Shown here: positions 39,968-49,143 of the stretch, piece after piece | How the letters are laid out: the number at the start of each line of letters is the position of its first letter | Position numbering within the stretch: position 1 is the first letter of the stretch | Assembly (NCBI GenBank): GCA_009845425.1 | Contig: VXZQ01000017.1 | Location: 186,083 to 250,082 of the forward strand | Source: Holophagales bacterium | Lineage (GTDB): Bacteria; Acidobacteriota; Thermoanaerobaculia; Multivoradales; Multivoraceae | Direction of reading: 5' to 3' | DNA: 64,000 nucleotides | Program-made: the position numbers and the translations under genes | The notes under the pieces: generated by a model | What the model was told of the DNA's origin: nothing | The model's input: the letters and a program-made list of their open reading frames with translations, nothing else | Database searches by the model: none

Positions 39968-41248
39968 ATGGAAGCGCCGGCCCCGGCCACCGTTCTGCCG
40001 CGCTCCAAGCATCCCATCGCCTCACGCCGGCTCTCCACCGGCGCGCAGAAGGTCCTGCGCCGGCTCCTTCAGAGCGGCAGAAACGCCTGCCTGGTGGGCG
40101 GCAGCGTGCGCGACCTGATGCTCGGCCGGCGGCCGAAGGACTACGACGTCGTCACCGACGCGCGGCCCGAGGAAGTGCGTCGGCTGTTCAGGAACTCGCG
40201 GATCATCGGCCGCCGCTTCCGTCTCGTCCACGTCCTGTTCGCCGGCGAGGTGGTCGAGGTGTCGACCTTCCGCGGCGCGCCTGACCCCGATGACCAGCGC
40301 CGGTCCCCCGGCGAACTCCTCGTGACCAGCGACAACACCTACGGCACCCCGAGGCAGGACGCGTTCCGCCGCGACTTCACCGTCAACGCCCTGCTCTATC
40401 GCGCCTCGGACCGAGCGGTCGTCGACTACGTCGGCGGCATACAGGACCTGGAGCACCGTTCGCTGCGAGTGATCGGCGATCCGAACGTGCGCTACCGGGA
40501 GGACCCGGTGCGCATGCTGCGCGCCTGCGAGTTCGCCGCTCGCCTGGACTTCGAGATCGAGGACGAGACGCTCGGCGCCGCCTTCGCGCATCGCCGCGAC
40601 CTGGTAAAGGCCTCTCCGCACCGTCTGATCGAGGAGCTGCTCCAACTGCTCTCGAGTGGCCGCAGCGCCGCGGCCTTCGACTGGATGGGACGTTCCGGAC
40701 TGCTGCCGGTCGTCCTCCCCGAGGTCGACGAAGTGTCGGGACAGTCGAGCGGATCCAACAGCTTCTCGAAGCTCGCCCGCCTCCTGGACAAGCGCGTGAG
40801 GGTGGGTCCGGAGGTGCCGACCGCGGTGCTCCTCTCGTCCCTGCTGCTGCCACGGGTCGTGGTCGGCAGGGACCGCCTGGAAGCCGGCGGCGCGACGGTT
40901 CATCGCCGCCGTCTCCACCGACTCGTGGACGATGTGGTGGCCGACTTCGGCGAGCGTTTCGCCCTCTCCGCCGCGCGTCGCAGCAGGATGAAGAAAACGC
41001 TCGAGACCTTCCAGCGCCTGTGCGAAGAGCCCCGGAGTTCGCGGACCGTGCAAAGCCTCGTCCGGCGCGAGGCCTTCGGGCCCGCTCTCGAGCTCTTCGC
41101 CCTCCTCTCTACCGCCACCGGCAGCGGCGCCGGAGCACTGGATGCCTGGCAGCGACACGCCGCAGCCGCGCCGGCCGGCAAGCCGGAGCCCGTCGCCCGG
41201 CCGCGACCCAGGCGGAGACGCCGGCGACGGCGACGGCGTCACCTGTAG
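39968..41248 (+). CDS. pcnB: Poly(A) polymerase I
   Basis: An RNA 3'-adenylating enzyme of the class II nucleotidyltransferase family, 426 residues. The catalytic head has LVGGSVRDLMLGRRPKDYDVVTDA-type residues (GGSVRDLMLG, then DYDVVTDA). The segment IIGRRFRLVHVLF fits the signature that separates bacterial poly(A) polymerases from CCA-adding enzymes. Further parts are FRRDFTVNALLY, YREDPVRMLRACEFAARL and a C-terminal arginine-rich end (ten Arg in a row before His-Leu). That tail probably helps bind RNA. It is divergent from the racemase gene with 50 bases between. Confidence 0.9.
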   Translation: MEAPAPATVLPRSKHPIASRRLSTGAQKVLRRLLQSGRNACLVGGSVRDLMLGRRPKDYDVVTDARPEEVRRLFRNSRIIGRRFRLVHVLFAGEVVEVSTFRGAPDPDDQRRSPGELLVTSDNTYGTPRQDAFRRDFTVNALLYRASDRAVVDYVGGIQDLEHRSLRVIGDPNVRYREDPVRMLRACEFAARLDFEIEDETLGAAFAHRRDLVKASPHRLIEELLQLLSSGRSAAAFDWMGRSGLLPVVLPEVDEVSGQSSGSNSFSKLARLLDKRVRVGPEVPTAVLLSSLLLPRVVVGRDRLEAGGATVHRRRLHRLVDDVVADFGERFALSAARRSRMKKTLETFQRLCEEPRSSRTVQSLVRREAFGPALELFALLSTATGSGAGALDAWQRHAAAAPAGKPEPVARPRPRRRRRRRRRRHL

Positions 41249-41249
41249 C

Positions 41250-41262
41250 CGGGCTCAGCCCG
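41250..41262. terminator. Short hairpin between convergent pcnB and flavoprotein genes
   Basis: CGGGC (41250-41254) and GCCCG (41258-41262) can pair around a TCA loop right after the pcnB stop. The stem is only five pairs and no T-run follows, so this is weak evidence for termination. Confidence 0.25.
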
Positions 41263-42781
41263 TAAGGCGAAACCAGCGCGCGAAGATCCGCTGAGCCAGC
41301 GGAGTGAACCGGGTCGTGCGCCACTTGTTTGCCGCTTTCTTCAACACCTCGGACCGTGTCGGATACGGCAGGATGGTCGACGTGAACCGGGAAAGGCCAA
41401 GCCGATGGGTGACGGCCAGCGAGAGCGGCGCGATCAGATCGCCGGCGCCGGCCGCGACCACCGTGGCGCCGAGCACCCGGTCCTTGCCTCGCTGGAGCAG
41501 GACCCGCAGGAGTCCCTCCTCCTCGCCGTCGAGCATGGCGCGGTGGTTCTCACCGAGCGGCACGTCGATCACGTCGACGGCGATGCCCCGCTCCTCCGCC
41601 TTGGCGCGGTCCAGACCGACGTGCGCCACCTCGGGCGACGTGTACGTGCAGCGCGGCACGACCAGCCGATCGGCCCGCGCGCTGGGGAAGAAGAGCGCGT
41701 TCTGGATCACGACGCCGGCGTGGGCGTCGGCGAGGTGAGTGAAGTTGGGCGCGGGCGTCACGTCGCCGGCAGCGAAGATGCGGCGATTCGTCGTCCGCAG
41801 CTTCGTGTCGACCTGAACGCCGCTCGCGTCGGACCGGACGCCGATCTCCGAAAGGCCCAGACCTTCGACGTTCGGCGTCCTGCCCGCGGCGACGAGGAGT
41901 TCGTCGCACACCGTCTCGCGACGTTCACCGTCACCGTCGACGTGGACCAGCCGGATCGTCCCGGAGTCCGGTCTGGCCTCCTCGATCGTGGCGCCGAGCG
42001 CCAGTTCGACGCCGTCGCGCCGGAGCGCCCGTTCGACCAGGGCCGCAGCGTCCGGGTCCTCTCGCGGCAGGATGCCGGGCAGCACGTCGAACGTGTTCAC
42101 CCGGCTGCCGAGCCGGGCGAAGGCTTGGGAGAGCTCACAGCCGATCGGGCCGGCGCCGATGACGGCCAGCCGATCCGGCCGCTCGGTGAGTGCGAAGACG
42201 GTCTCGTTGGTCAGGTAGTCGCAGCGGTCGAGGCCCGGTATCGGCGGCGCCTGGGGGCGGGCGCCGGTCGCGATCACGGCCCGCCGGAAGCGCAGTTGCC
42301 GATCGCCGGCGGAGCCCGTCACCGCCACCAGGCGATCGGAGAGGAAGCGCCCCTCGCCCAGGTAGACGTCGACCCCGGCATCCCGGAAGCGCTCGGCGCT
42401 GTCGTCCCGGCTGATCGCCGCGCGCACGCGGCGCATCCGCTCCATCGCCGCGCCGAAGTCGCCGGAACTCTCGGACCCGGGCGCTCCGAACAGGGGATCG
42501 GCGCGACTCGCACTCCATCGCCTGGCGGCCGCGATCACAGCCTTGGACGGTACGCAACCGAAGTTCAGACAGTCGCCGCCCATCAGCCGGCGCTCGATCA
42601 ACGCCACTCGGGCGCCCAGGCCCGCCGCCACGATCGCCGTCACCAGGCCGGCCGTGCCGGCCCCGATCACCACCAGGTGGTAGCGAGCCGACGGTTCGGG
42701 ATTCGTCCAGTCCGGCGGCGCCACCTGAGCGGTCAGTTCCCGGTCGTGCCGGTCCTCCGCCAGGATCTCCGGTCTGGTCAC
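41255..42781 (-). CDS. Mercuric-reductase-like FAD-dependent disulfide oxidoreductase
   Basis: A class I pyridine nucleotide-disulfide oxidoreductase of 508 residues from GTG 42781. It has the FAD motif HLVVIGAGTAGLVTAIVAAG, the redox-active disulfide in GGDCLNFGCVPSK, the NAD(P) motif LAVIGAGPIGCELSQAF, IFAAGDVTPAPNFTHLADAH and the dimer interface TYTSPEVAHVG. MerA's N-terminal metal domain and C-terminal vicinal Cys pair are absent, so true mercury reduction is unlikely. The start overlaps the TVP38 stop in GTGA; such flavoproteins often neighbour or are fused to TVP38 proteins. The much longer open frame upstream is a shadow of the next genes. Confidence 0.85.
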   Translation of the reverse strand: MTRPEILAEDRHDRELTAQVAPPDWTNPEPSARYHLVVIGAGTAGLVTAIVAAGLGARVALIERRLMGGDCLNFGCVPSKAVIAAARRWSASRADPLFGAPGSESSGDFGAAMERMRRVRAAISRDDSAERFRDAGVDVYLGEGRFLSDRLVAVTGSAGDRQLRFRRAVIATGARPQAPPIPGLDRCDYLTNETVFALTERPDRLAVIGAGPIGCELSQAFARLGSRVNTFDVLPGILPREDPDAAALVERALRRDGVELALGATIEEARPDSGTIRLVHVDGDGERRETVCDELLVAAGRTPNVEGLGLSEIGVRSDASGVQVDTKLRTTNRRIFAAGDVTPAPNFTHLADAHAGVVIQNALFFPSARADRLVVPRCTYTSPEVAHVGLDRAKAEERGIAVDVIDVPLGENHRAMLDGEEEGLLRVLLQRGKDRVLGATVVAAGAGDLIAPLSLAVTHRLGLSRFTSTILPYPTRSEVLKKAANKWRTTRFTPLAQRIFARWFRLTG

Positions 42782-43503
42782 TCGCCGACCTCCTCCCTGA
42801 GCGCGCGCCTGGCGATGCGGGTGACGAGCGCAATCACCGCGATCGTGGCAAGCAGCCCAACGCCCGTGACGACCCAGGTACCCCAATCCCGCTCGTCGCC
42901 AGTGCCTGCCGCGATCTCGGCCACGTCGCCGATCACCTTGCCGTAGTAGACGTAGAGCAAGGTCGCCGGGAACATGCCGATGAAAGCGCGGACGTAATCC
43001 CCCAGACTCACCCGGGTCAGTCCCAGAGCGTAGTTCAGCAACACGAAGGGGACGATCGGCGTTAGACGCAACAGGAGGACGATCTTGAATCCCTCGCGGC
43101 CCACCGCCCGGTCGATCGCCGCAAAGCGGGGCTCCGCGACGACGCGCTTCTCGATCGCCCCGCGGACCAGGTACCTCGACGCCAGAAAGGCCGCCGTCGC
43201 CCCCAGGGAGGCGCCGACGAAAACGAGCGCGGTGCCTTCGGCCAGACCGAAGATGGCGCCGCCGGCGAGGGTCAGCAACGAACCGGGAATGAAGGCGACG
43301 GTCGCGACGGTGTAGCCCAGGACGAACACGATCGGGCCCCACACGCCGAGACCATCCACCCAGGCGCTGAACTCCGGCAGGTAGCCCGCCACGCGCCGGC
43401 CGAACAGGAGCAGGGCCGCGATGAGAACGACGGCTGCGGCGGCCCGGAAGGCCAGGCCCGCCTTCGAGGACTTCGCACCAGCGGTTCCGGGAGCTTCGTT
43501 CAT
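42778..43503 (-). CDS. TVP38/TMEM64 family membrane protein
   Basis: A 241-residue DedA-like (SNARE-associated) inner-membrane protein with about five to six hydrophobic segments. The family core is VATVAFIPGSLLTLAGGAIFG, then GASLGATAAFLASRYLVRG and the re-entrant LLLRLTPIVPFVLLNYALGLT. Members are thought to move lipids or act as scramblases. It overlaps DUF4301 (ATGA) and the flavoprotein (GTGA). The pairing suggests that the two downstream products work together at the membrane; that is inference. Confidence 0.9.
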   Translation of the reverse strand: MNEAPGTAGAKSSKAGLAFRAAAAVVLIAALLLFGRRVAGYLPEFSAWVDGLGVWGPIVFVLGYTVATVAFIPGSLLTLAGGAIFGLAEGTALVFVGASLGATAAFLASRYLVRGAIEKRVVAEPRFAAIDRAVGREGFKIVLLLRLTPIVPFVLLNYALGLTRVSLGDYVRAFIGMFPATLLYVYYGKVIGDVAEIAAGTGDERDWGTWVVTGVGLLATIAVIALVTRIARRALREEVGE

Positions 43504-44837
43504 TCGTCATCTCCACCGCAGCGGTGCTCCGCGCCGGCGAGATCGAACACGGTCTTGACGGGCGTGTACACCTCGCCGGGGAGATCGACGAACCGTGTCT
43601 TCCACCCGGCCATCGAGCCGTTCCACAAACCCGGACGCTCCAGCGAGAAGAGCGGTCTGCCGCCGTGGCTCTTGTGGACGAGGAAGCTGGCGCCGTGATC
43701 GACGTAGTTCTCGAGGCGGTACGGCTCGCCGCCGGGATCGAGGACCGCGCACACCATGAACACGGGATTGAAGTAACTAGCCCCGCCGAGGATGGCCGAC
43801 TGCTCCGCGTCGTCCATGTCGATCTGAGACGTCTCGACGATCTGCAGCCCGACCTCGCCCGACGCGTCCCGCACCCAGAACGGACCGCCGCCGGCCGTGC
43901 CAAGGGTCGGCACGACGCCGCAAACCCGGGACGGCCGGTCGGAACTCCGCGCCAACTCCCGCGCCATGCCGGCAAGAATCCGGAGGGTCCTGACCGCCGG
44001 GCCCTGGAACGGTTCCGGCTGCATGTTGTCGATGTTCTTTATCGCGATGAGTTCGAAGCCCTGGTCGGCCAACTGCTGGAGATTTCGGAGCAGCGCGCCA
44101 TGTCCGCCGGGCCGAACCAGCAGGGGCGCCGCCGGATCGTCCATCAATCGGAACGGTCGATCCCGCTCGTCGAGGGCGATGCTGTCGGTGGCCGGCGACT
44201 GGTGGGAGAGCGTGACCCCGAAACGGCACCCGCAACGCCGCTCGAGCGCCGGCAACCGCTCGTCGAGCAACGTCTCGAACGCCGGCCGGTGTCGCGAAGC
44301 GACCGAGAAGTGGAGCGCCGCCGAGCCACCGCCGCCGAGGACGGCCGCCGCCTCGACGAGGTGTTCCTCGAGCGCCGTGCGCACCTCGCCATCGGGATAC
44401 CGGTGGAAGGGGATCAGGGCCTTCGGCGTTTCGCCGTACCGATCGAGGACGTCAGCCGCGCCGCCCTCGAAGGGCAGATGGCGCCGCGCATTCTCGAAGC
44501 GACGGAGCACGGGATGGTCCGACTCGCCGCCGGCGCCAGCCGCCTTGAGCTCCGCGAACAGCCGGGACGCCGCGCCCGACGCCGGCACGAATCGGATCAT
44601 GCGCCCGGACCGCGCCGCCGAACGCCCCTCTTCGGCAAGCCGGTCCGCCCCCGGCCCAACGGGCAGCGCGGCGACGCCGTCACCCGGCACGGCCGGCCGG
44701 ATCAGCTCCGCCTTCGGAGGTGGGTCCCGCAGAATGGCAAGCTGTCGCCGAGCCTCTTCGATGTCGATCCCGTGCGCCTCGAGCTGCTCGCGGTCGGCCG
44801 CGCGCAGATCCTCCTCACCTGCGGTCGCCGACTTCAT
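43500..44837 (-). CDS. DUF4301 family protein
   Basis: A 445-residue soluble protein matching DUF4301 as I remember it. The motif RFVPASGAASRLFAELKAA is the hallmark. Also seen are LRRFENARRHLPFE, LIPFHRYPDGEVRTALEEHL, GVTLSHQSPATDSIALD, PLLVRPGGHGALLRNLQQL and IKNIDNMQPE. Several parts (a glycine-rich phosphate loop, LxPGGHGAL, IKNIDN) recall sugar nucleotidyltransferases such as UDP-sugar pyrophosphorylases. Its place directly after rfbBAC supports a sugar-nucleotide role, but this is not shown. ATG 44837 was chosen; the open frame upstream belongs to rfbC antisense sequence. Confidence 0.8.
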   Translation of the reverse strand: MKSATAGEEDLRAADREQLEAHGIDIEEARRQLAILRDPPPKAELIRPAVPGDGVAALPVGPGADRLAEEGRSAARSGRMIRFVPASGAASRLFAELKAAGAGGESDHPVLRRFENARRHLPFEGGAADVLDRYGETPKALIPFHRYPDGEVRTALEEHLVEAAAVLGGGGSAALHFSVASRHRPAFETLLDERLPALERRCGCRFGVTLSHQSPATDSIALDERDRPFRLMDDPAAPLLVRPGGHGALLRNLQQLADQGFELIAIKNIDNMQPEPFQGPAVRTLRILAGMARELARSSDRPSRVCGVVPTLGTAGGGPFWVRDASGEVGLQIVETSQIDMDDAEQSAILGGASYFNPVFMVCAVLDPGGEPYRLENYVDHGASFLVHKSHGGRPLFSLERPGLWNGSMAGWKTRFVDLPGEVYTPVKTVFDLAGAEHRCGGDDE

Positions 44838-44838
44838 C

Positions 44839-45401
44839 TCACCAGGAGAACGTCGGCAACTGCTCGAAACATCCCGCGATCGTCGGCGCGACGCGATCCC
44901 GGTCGGAGAGCACCGGTTCTTCGATGGGCCAGTCGATGCCGATCTGCGGATCGTTCCAGGCAATCGCGAGCTCATCGTCGCCGTCGTAGTACTCGTCGCA
45001 CTTGTACTGCACCTCGGCGGTCTCGCTGACCACGCAGAAGCCGTGGGCGAATCCGCGCGGGATGAATAGCTGGCGAAAGTTGTCCTCCGAGAGCAGGCAC
45101 CCGGTCCACTCCAGAAACGACGGCGAGCCGCGCCGCACATCGACGGCTACGTCGAACACCTCGCCCCGGGTGACGCGGACGAGCTTGGCCTGCTGCCGGC
45201 GGCACTGAAGGTGAAGGCCCCGCACGGTGTCCCGGTTCGATCGGGAGTGGTTGTCCTGTACCCAGGGCCGGTCTACGCCGCCTCTCGCGAACATCGCCGC
45301 GTTGTAGCTCTCCAGGAAGAAACCGCGGCCGTCGCGATGAACGACCGGCTCGACGATCACGACGCTGCGCAGCCCCGTAGCGCGGACCTCGGGCGGAGCG
45401 C

Positions 45402-45405
<4 letters not shown>
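44839..45405 (-). CDS. rfbC: dTDP-4-dehydrorhamnose 3,5-epimerase
   Basis: RmlC epimerises dTDP-4-keto-6-deoxyglucose in rhamnose synthesis. The 188-residue cupin has [38 protein letters not shown] (active-site His), [33 protein letters not shown] and the Tyr-containing [13 protein letters not shown] 45405 overlaps the rfbA stop in GTGA. One base separates it from DUF4301. Confidence 0.95.
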
Positions 45406-46285
<880 letters not shown>

Positions 46286-46289
<4 letters not shown>

Positions 46290-47401
46290 GTCGCCGCCGT
46301 CAACCGCTGCTGAAGGCCCAGCCGGCGCCGTTCGCCACCGGAAGCGACCGCGTCGCACCAGTCCAGGTGATCCAGGTACCAACGCACCGTCTCGCGGAGA
46401 CCCGTTTCGAAGTCGCGTCGAGGGGCCCAATCCAGGTCCTTCCGCGCCTTGGCGGCGTCGACCGCATAGCGGAGATCATGGCCCGGCCGGTCTTCGACGA
46501 AGGTCACGAGCTCACGGTAGCTCCCGGTCCCCTTCGTCGCCAGCGCGGGATTCTCCTCGGCCGGGAACTCCGCCTCGACCGCCGCGCAGACCGCCTCGAC
46601 GACTTCGAGGTTCGTTCTCTCCGCGTCGCCGCCGAAGTTGTAGCTCTGGCCCGGTTCGCCCAGCCGGAGCACACGGAGCAGCCCCTCGCAGTGGTCGTCC
46701 ACGTGAAGCCAGTCACGGACGTTCGCACCCTCGCCGTACACCGGAAGTGGCAGTCCGGATGCGGCGTTCAGGATCATGACGGGAATCAGTTTCTCGGGAA
46801 ACTGGTACGGCCCGTAGTTGTTCGAGCAGTTGGTCACGATCGCCGGCAAGCCGTAGGTACGGCACCAGGCGTGTACCAGATGATCCGCCGCCGCCTTGGA
46901 GGCCGAGTAGGGCGAGCTGGGATCGTAGGCCGTGTCCTCGCGGAACCTCCCTGACTCGCCGAGGCTTCCAAACACCTCGTCGGTCGAGACGTGGATGAAC
47001 CGAAACCCTGCCCGCTCCCTTTCCGACCGGCGGCCGAGATCGAGCCGGGCCGCCTCGAGGAGCTCGAACGTACCGAGAACGTTCGTCCGAACGAAGGCTC
47101 CGGGGCCGTCGATCGAGCGGTCCACGTGGCTTTCGGCCGCCAGGTTCAGGACTCCCGACGGCCGGTGCTCGGCGAACGCCTTTCGCACCGCTTCACGGTC
47201 CGCGATGTCCCCGAGCACGAAGGTGTAGCGGGGGTCGTCGGCCACTCGCTCCAGGTTGCTCAGGCTGCCGGCGTAGGTCAGCTTGTCGAACACGACCACT
47301 CGCCGGTCCGCACCGCGGGCGTCGGCGAGCGCGGCGGCCGCGAGATTGCTGCCGATGAAACCGGCGCCACCGGTAACTAGCAGAGTCTCGGTCGCAGTCA
47401 A
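46286..47401 (-). CDS. rfbB: dTDP-glucose 4,6-dehydratase
   Basis: RmlB is a short-chain dehydrogenase/reductase-fold enzyme, here 371 residues. It has the NAD motif [53 protein letters not shown], the YSASKAAAD catalytic Tyr-Lys pair, [17 protein letters not shown], and [18 protein letters not shown]. Together with rfbA and rfbC it makes the precursor of dTDP-L-rhamnose. The final reductase gene rfbD is not in the cluster. Confidence 0.96.
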
Positions 47402-47423
47402 TGGAACTCCCGGTGCCGGCCCG

Positions 47424-48446
47424 TCAAGCAGCCGGAACTTCCGGCAGGACGGCCGCCGCCGCCGCCAGGACCTTGCGGTGCAGCAGGCCGTTGGTGGCCA
47501 CGACGCCGCGATTCGTTTCCAGAGTCCGCCCCAGACTGAAGTCGAGCTCCCGGCCGAAGGCGTCCGTCACCGCACCGCCGGCTTCCGTCACGACGATGAA
47601 CCCCGCGGCGTGGTCCCAGATCTTCTCGCGATAGGTGGCGGAAGACGGCAGGCGGAGATAGATCGAAGCGTCGCCCCGCGCAATCGCCCCGTACTTGCAC
47701 TGGCTGTCCATGCGCACCGGAGCGGCTGTCACACCCAGTCGCTCGGCTATTCCCGCGTGCCCGCCCCGATCCGAGTGCATGGACACCGCCGACTCACAGA
47801 ACACGGCGTCCGTCGACTCGGCAACCGAGGACACGCCGATCCGGCGGGGCGCAGGCCCTTCCTCGTCCAGCGGCAGCTCCCAGGAGCCCCCTCCTTGTGC
47901 GGCGGCGAACAGGCACCCGCGACCGTCCGCCGAAGGCAGATTGGGACAGCCGAGCACTCCCCCCACGACCTCGCCATCCTCCATCAGACCGAGTGCGATC
48001 GCGTACTGGTCGCCGCGAAGGAACCCCTTCGTACCGTCGATCGGATCGAGGACCCAGAACCTGCCGGTCGCGCCGCCGGCGCTCGAACAGCGATCGATCG
48101 CTTCGCCAACCTGGTTCGCGGCGACGCCCGGAAGTTCGGACCTGACCGCATCCGCAACCCTGGCCATGACCTCCCGCCCCTCGGAGGTCACCAGATCCGG
48201 CGATGTCTCCTCGCCGACGATGGCATCCTCTGCTGGCAGCACAAGGCTGACCAGGGCTTGCGCCGCGTAGTCCGCGACCGTCACCGGCGAGCGGTCGTCC
48301 TTGGTCAGGAAGACGCCCCCGAGTGCGGCCTGCAGACGTCGGGTAACCCGGCTGGCGACGCGCACCGCGCAAACCGCGTCCGTCAGTTCTGCGTAGTTCG
48401 TGAAGTCGGGATCAGAGCGCACCGCGGCAATGATATGGGCAGCCAC
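47424..48446 (-). CDS. Hal2-like 3'(2'),5'-bisphosphate nucleotidase
   Basis: A metal-dependent phosphatase of the inositol monophosphatase family, 340 residues. Motifs: VGEETSPDL (metal Glu), LDPIDGTKGFLRGDQYAIALG (in two parts) and WDHAAGFIVVTEAGG. The KGFLRG sequence and length resemble Hal2-type PAP phosphatases more than short CysQ proteins. The usual substrate is 3'-phosphoadenosine 5'-phosphate from sulfation. Position 22 bases ahead of rfbB suggests a shared operon. GTG 48422 is an alternative start, which would widen the very narrow 21-base gap to the divergent sigma gene. Confidence 0.85.
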   Translation of the reverse strand: MAAHIIAAVRSDPDFTNYAELTDAVCAVRVASRVTRRLQAALGGVFLTKDDRSPVTVADYAAQALVSLVLPAEDAIVGEETSPDLVTSEGREVMARVADAVRSELPGVAANQVGEAIDRCSSAGGATGRFWVLDPIDGTKGFLRGDQYAIALGLMEDGEVVGGVLGCPNLPSADGRGCLFAAAQGGGSWELPLDEEGPAPRRIGVSSVAESTDAVFCESAVSMHSDRGGHAGIAERLGVTAAPVRMDSQCKYGAIARGDASIYLRLPSSATYREKIWDHAAGFIVVTEAGGAVTDAFGRELDFSLGRTLETNRGVVATNGLLHRKVLAAAAAVLPEVPAA

Positions 48447-48467
48447 CCCTCATGCCACACTGAGCCG

Positions 48468-49049
48468 ATGCCCCACGGACCACAGGACGAAGCCGCCCTG
48501 GTGGCGGAGGCGATCGGAGGTTCGGAACTCGCCTTCCGGACGCTGGTCGAGCGCTACCAGCGACCCGTCTTCAGCCTGGTCCTGCGCATGGTCCGGGACC
48601 GCGGCATTGCGGAGGACGTCACCCAGGAGGTCTTCGTCAAGGCCTGGCTGGCCCTCGCCCGCTACGACCCGAGACGGCGTTTCGCAAGCTGGCTGTTCAA
48701 GATCGCAAGCAACGCGGCAATCGACCAGCTTCGCCGGAAGAAGCTCCCCACAACGCCGATCGAGACCAGCGACCCGGACCAGTCGTCCATCCTGGATCGC
48801 ATCGAGGACGAGCGCTCGGAGTCCCCGGACACCCTGGTCAAGCGGCGCGAGCTGTCGTCCGCGCTCGAAGCGGCCGTGGCGGCTCTCCGACCGGAGTATC
48901 GGCTCGTCGTTCTGCTCCGGTTCCGGGAAGAACTCCCCTACCGGGACATCGCGGAAGCGACCGGCATGCCGCTTGGGACCGTGAAGACGAATCTGCGCCG
49001 GGCGCGCCGCGAGATCGAAGAACGCCTGCGCAAGGATGGCGTAGTCTGA
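48468..49049 (+). CDS. ECF (RpoE-like) sigma factor heading the FG-GAP/TPR operon
   Basis: A 193-residue group 4 sigma factor from ATG 48468. Region 2: ELAFRTLVERYQRPVFSLVL, DRGIAEDVTQEVFVKAWLAL and FASWLFKIASNAAIDQLRR. Region 4: LRPEYRLVVLLRFREELPYRDI followed by IAEATGMPLGTVKTNLRRAR. It is closer to classical RpoE than the factor at 20453. The long open frame upstream lies antisense to the phosphatase and is rejected. It is followed by a membrane protein with an anti-sigma-like N-terminus. Confidence 0.92.
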   Translation: MPHGPQDEAALVAEAIGGSELAFRTLVERYQRPVFSLVLRMVRDRGIAEDVTQEVFVKAWLALARYDPRRRFASWLFKIASNAAIDQLRRKKLPTTPIETSDPDQSSILDRIEDERSESPDTLVKRRELSSALEAAVAALRPEYRLVVLLRFREELPYRDIAEATGMPLGTVKTNLRRARREIEERLRKDGVV

Positions 49050-49088
49050 AACCACGGCGGCACAGGAAACGTAGGGCGAAGGGCATGC

Positions 49089-49120
49089 GGAACGTCGTGC
49101 CCGAACGGCCAACGTAGAAT
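49089..49120 (+). promoter_or_regulatory. Candidate promoter between sigma factor and beta-helix gene
   Basis: GGAAC at 49089-49093 resembles the ECF -35 core, and CGTAGAAT at 49113-49120 could be a -10 of either ECF (CGTA) or sigma-70 type (TAGAAT). Spacing is slightly long for ECF. The motif may give autoregulation of the downstream genes; this is tentative. Confidence 0.25.
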
Positions 49121-49143
49121 CGCACACGCCGCGAGGAATGAAC

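Noticed and set aside
41255..42781. Mercury resistance (merA) assignment
   Set aside because: The N-terminal metal-binding domain and C-terminal Cys pair of MerA are absent and no other mer gene is nearby.
42782..43975. N-terminal extension of the flavoprotein frame by about 400 residues
   Set aside because: It covers the TVP38 and DUF4301 genes, which have clear family motifs in their own frames, and has shadow composition.
47283..48467. Long open frame upstream of the second sigma factor
   Set aside because: It lies antisense to the Hal2-like phosphatase; only the part after ATG 48468 has sigma factor motifs.
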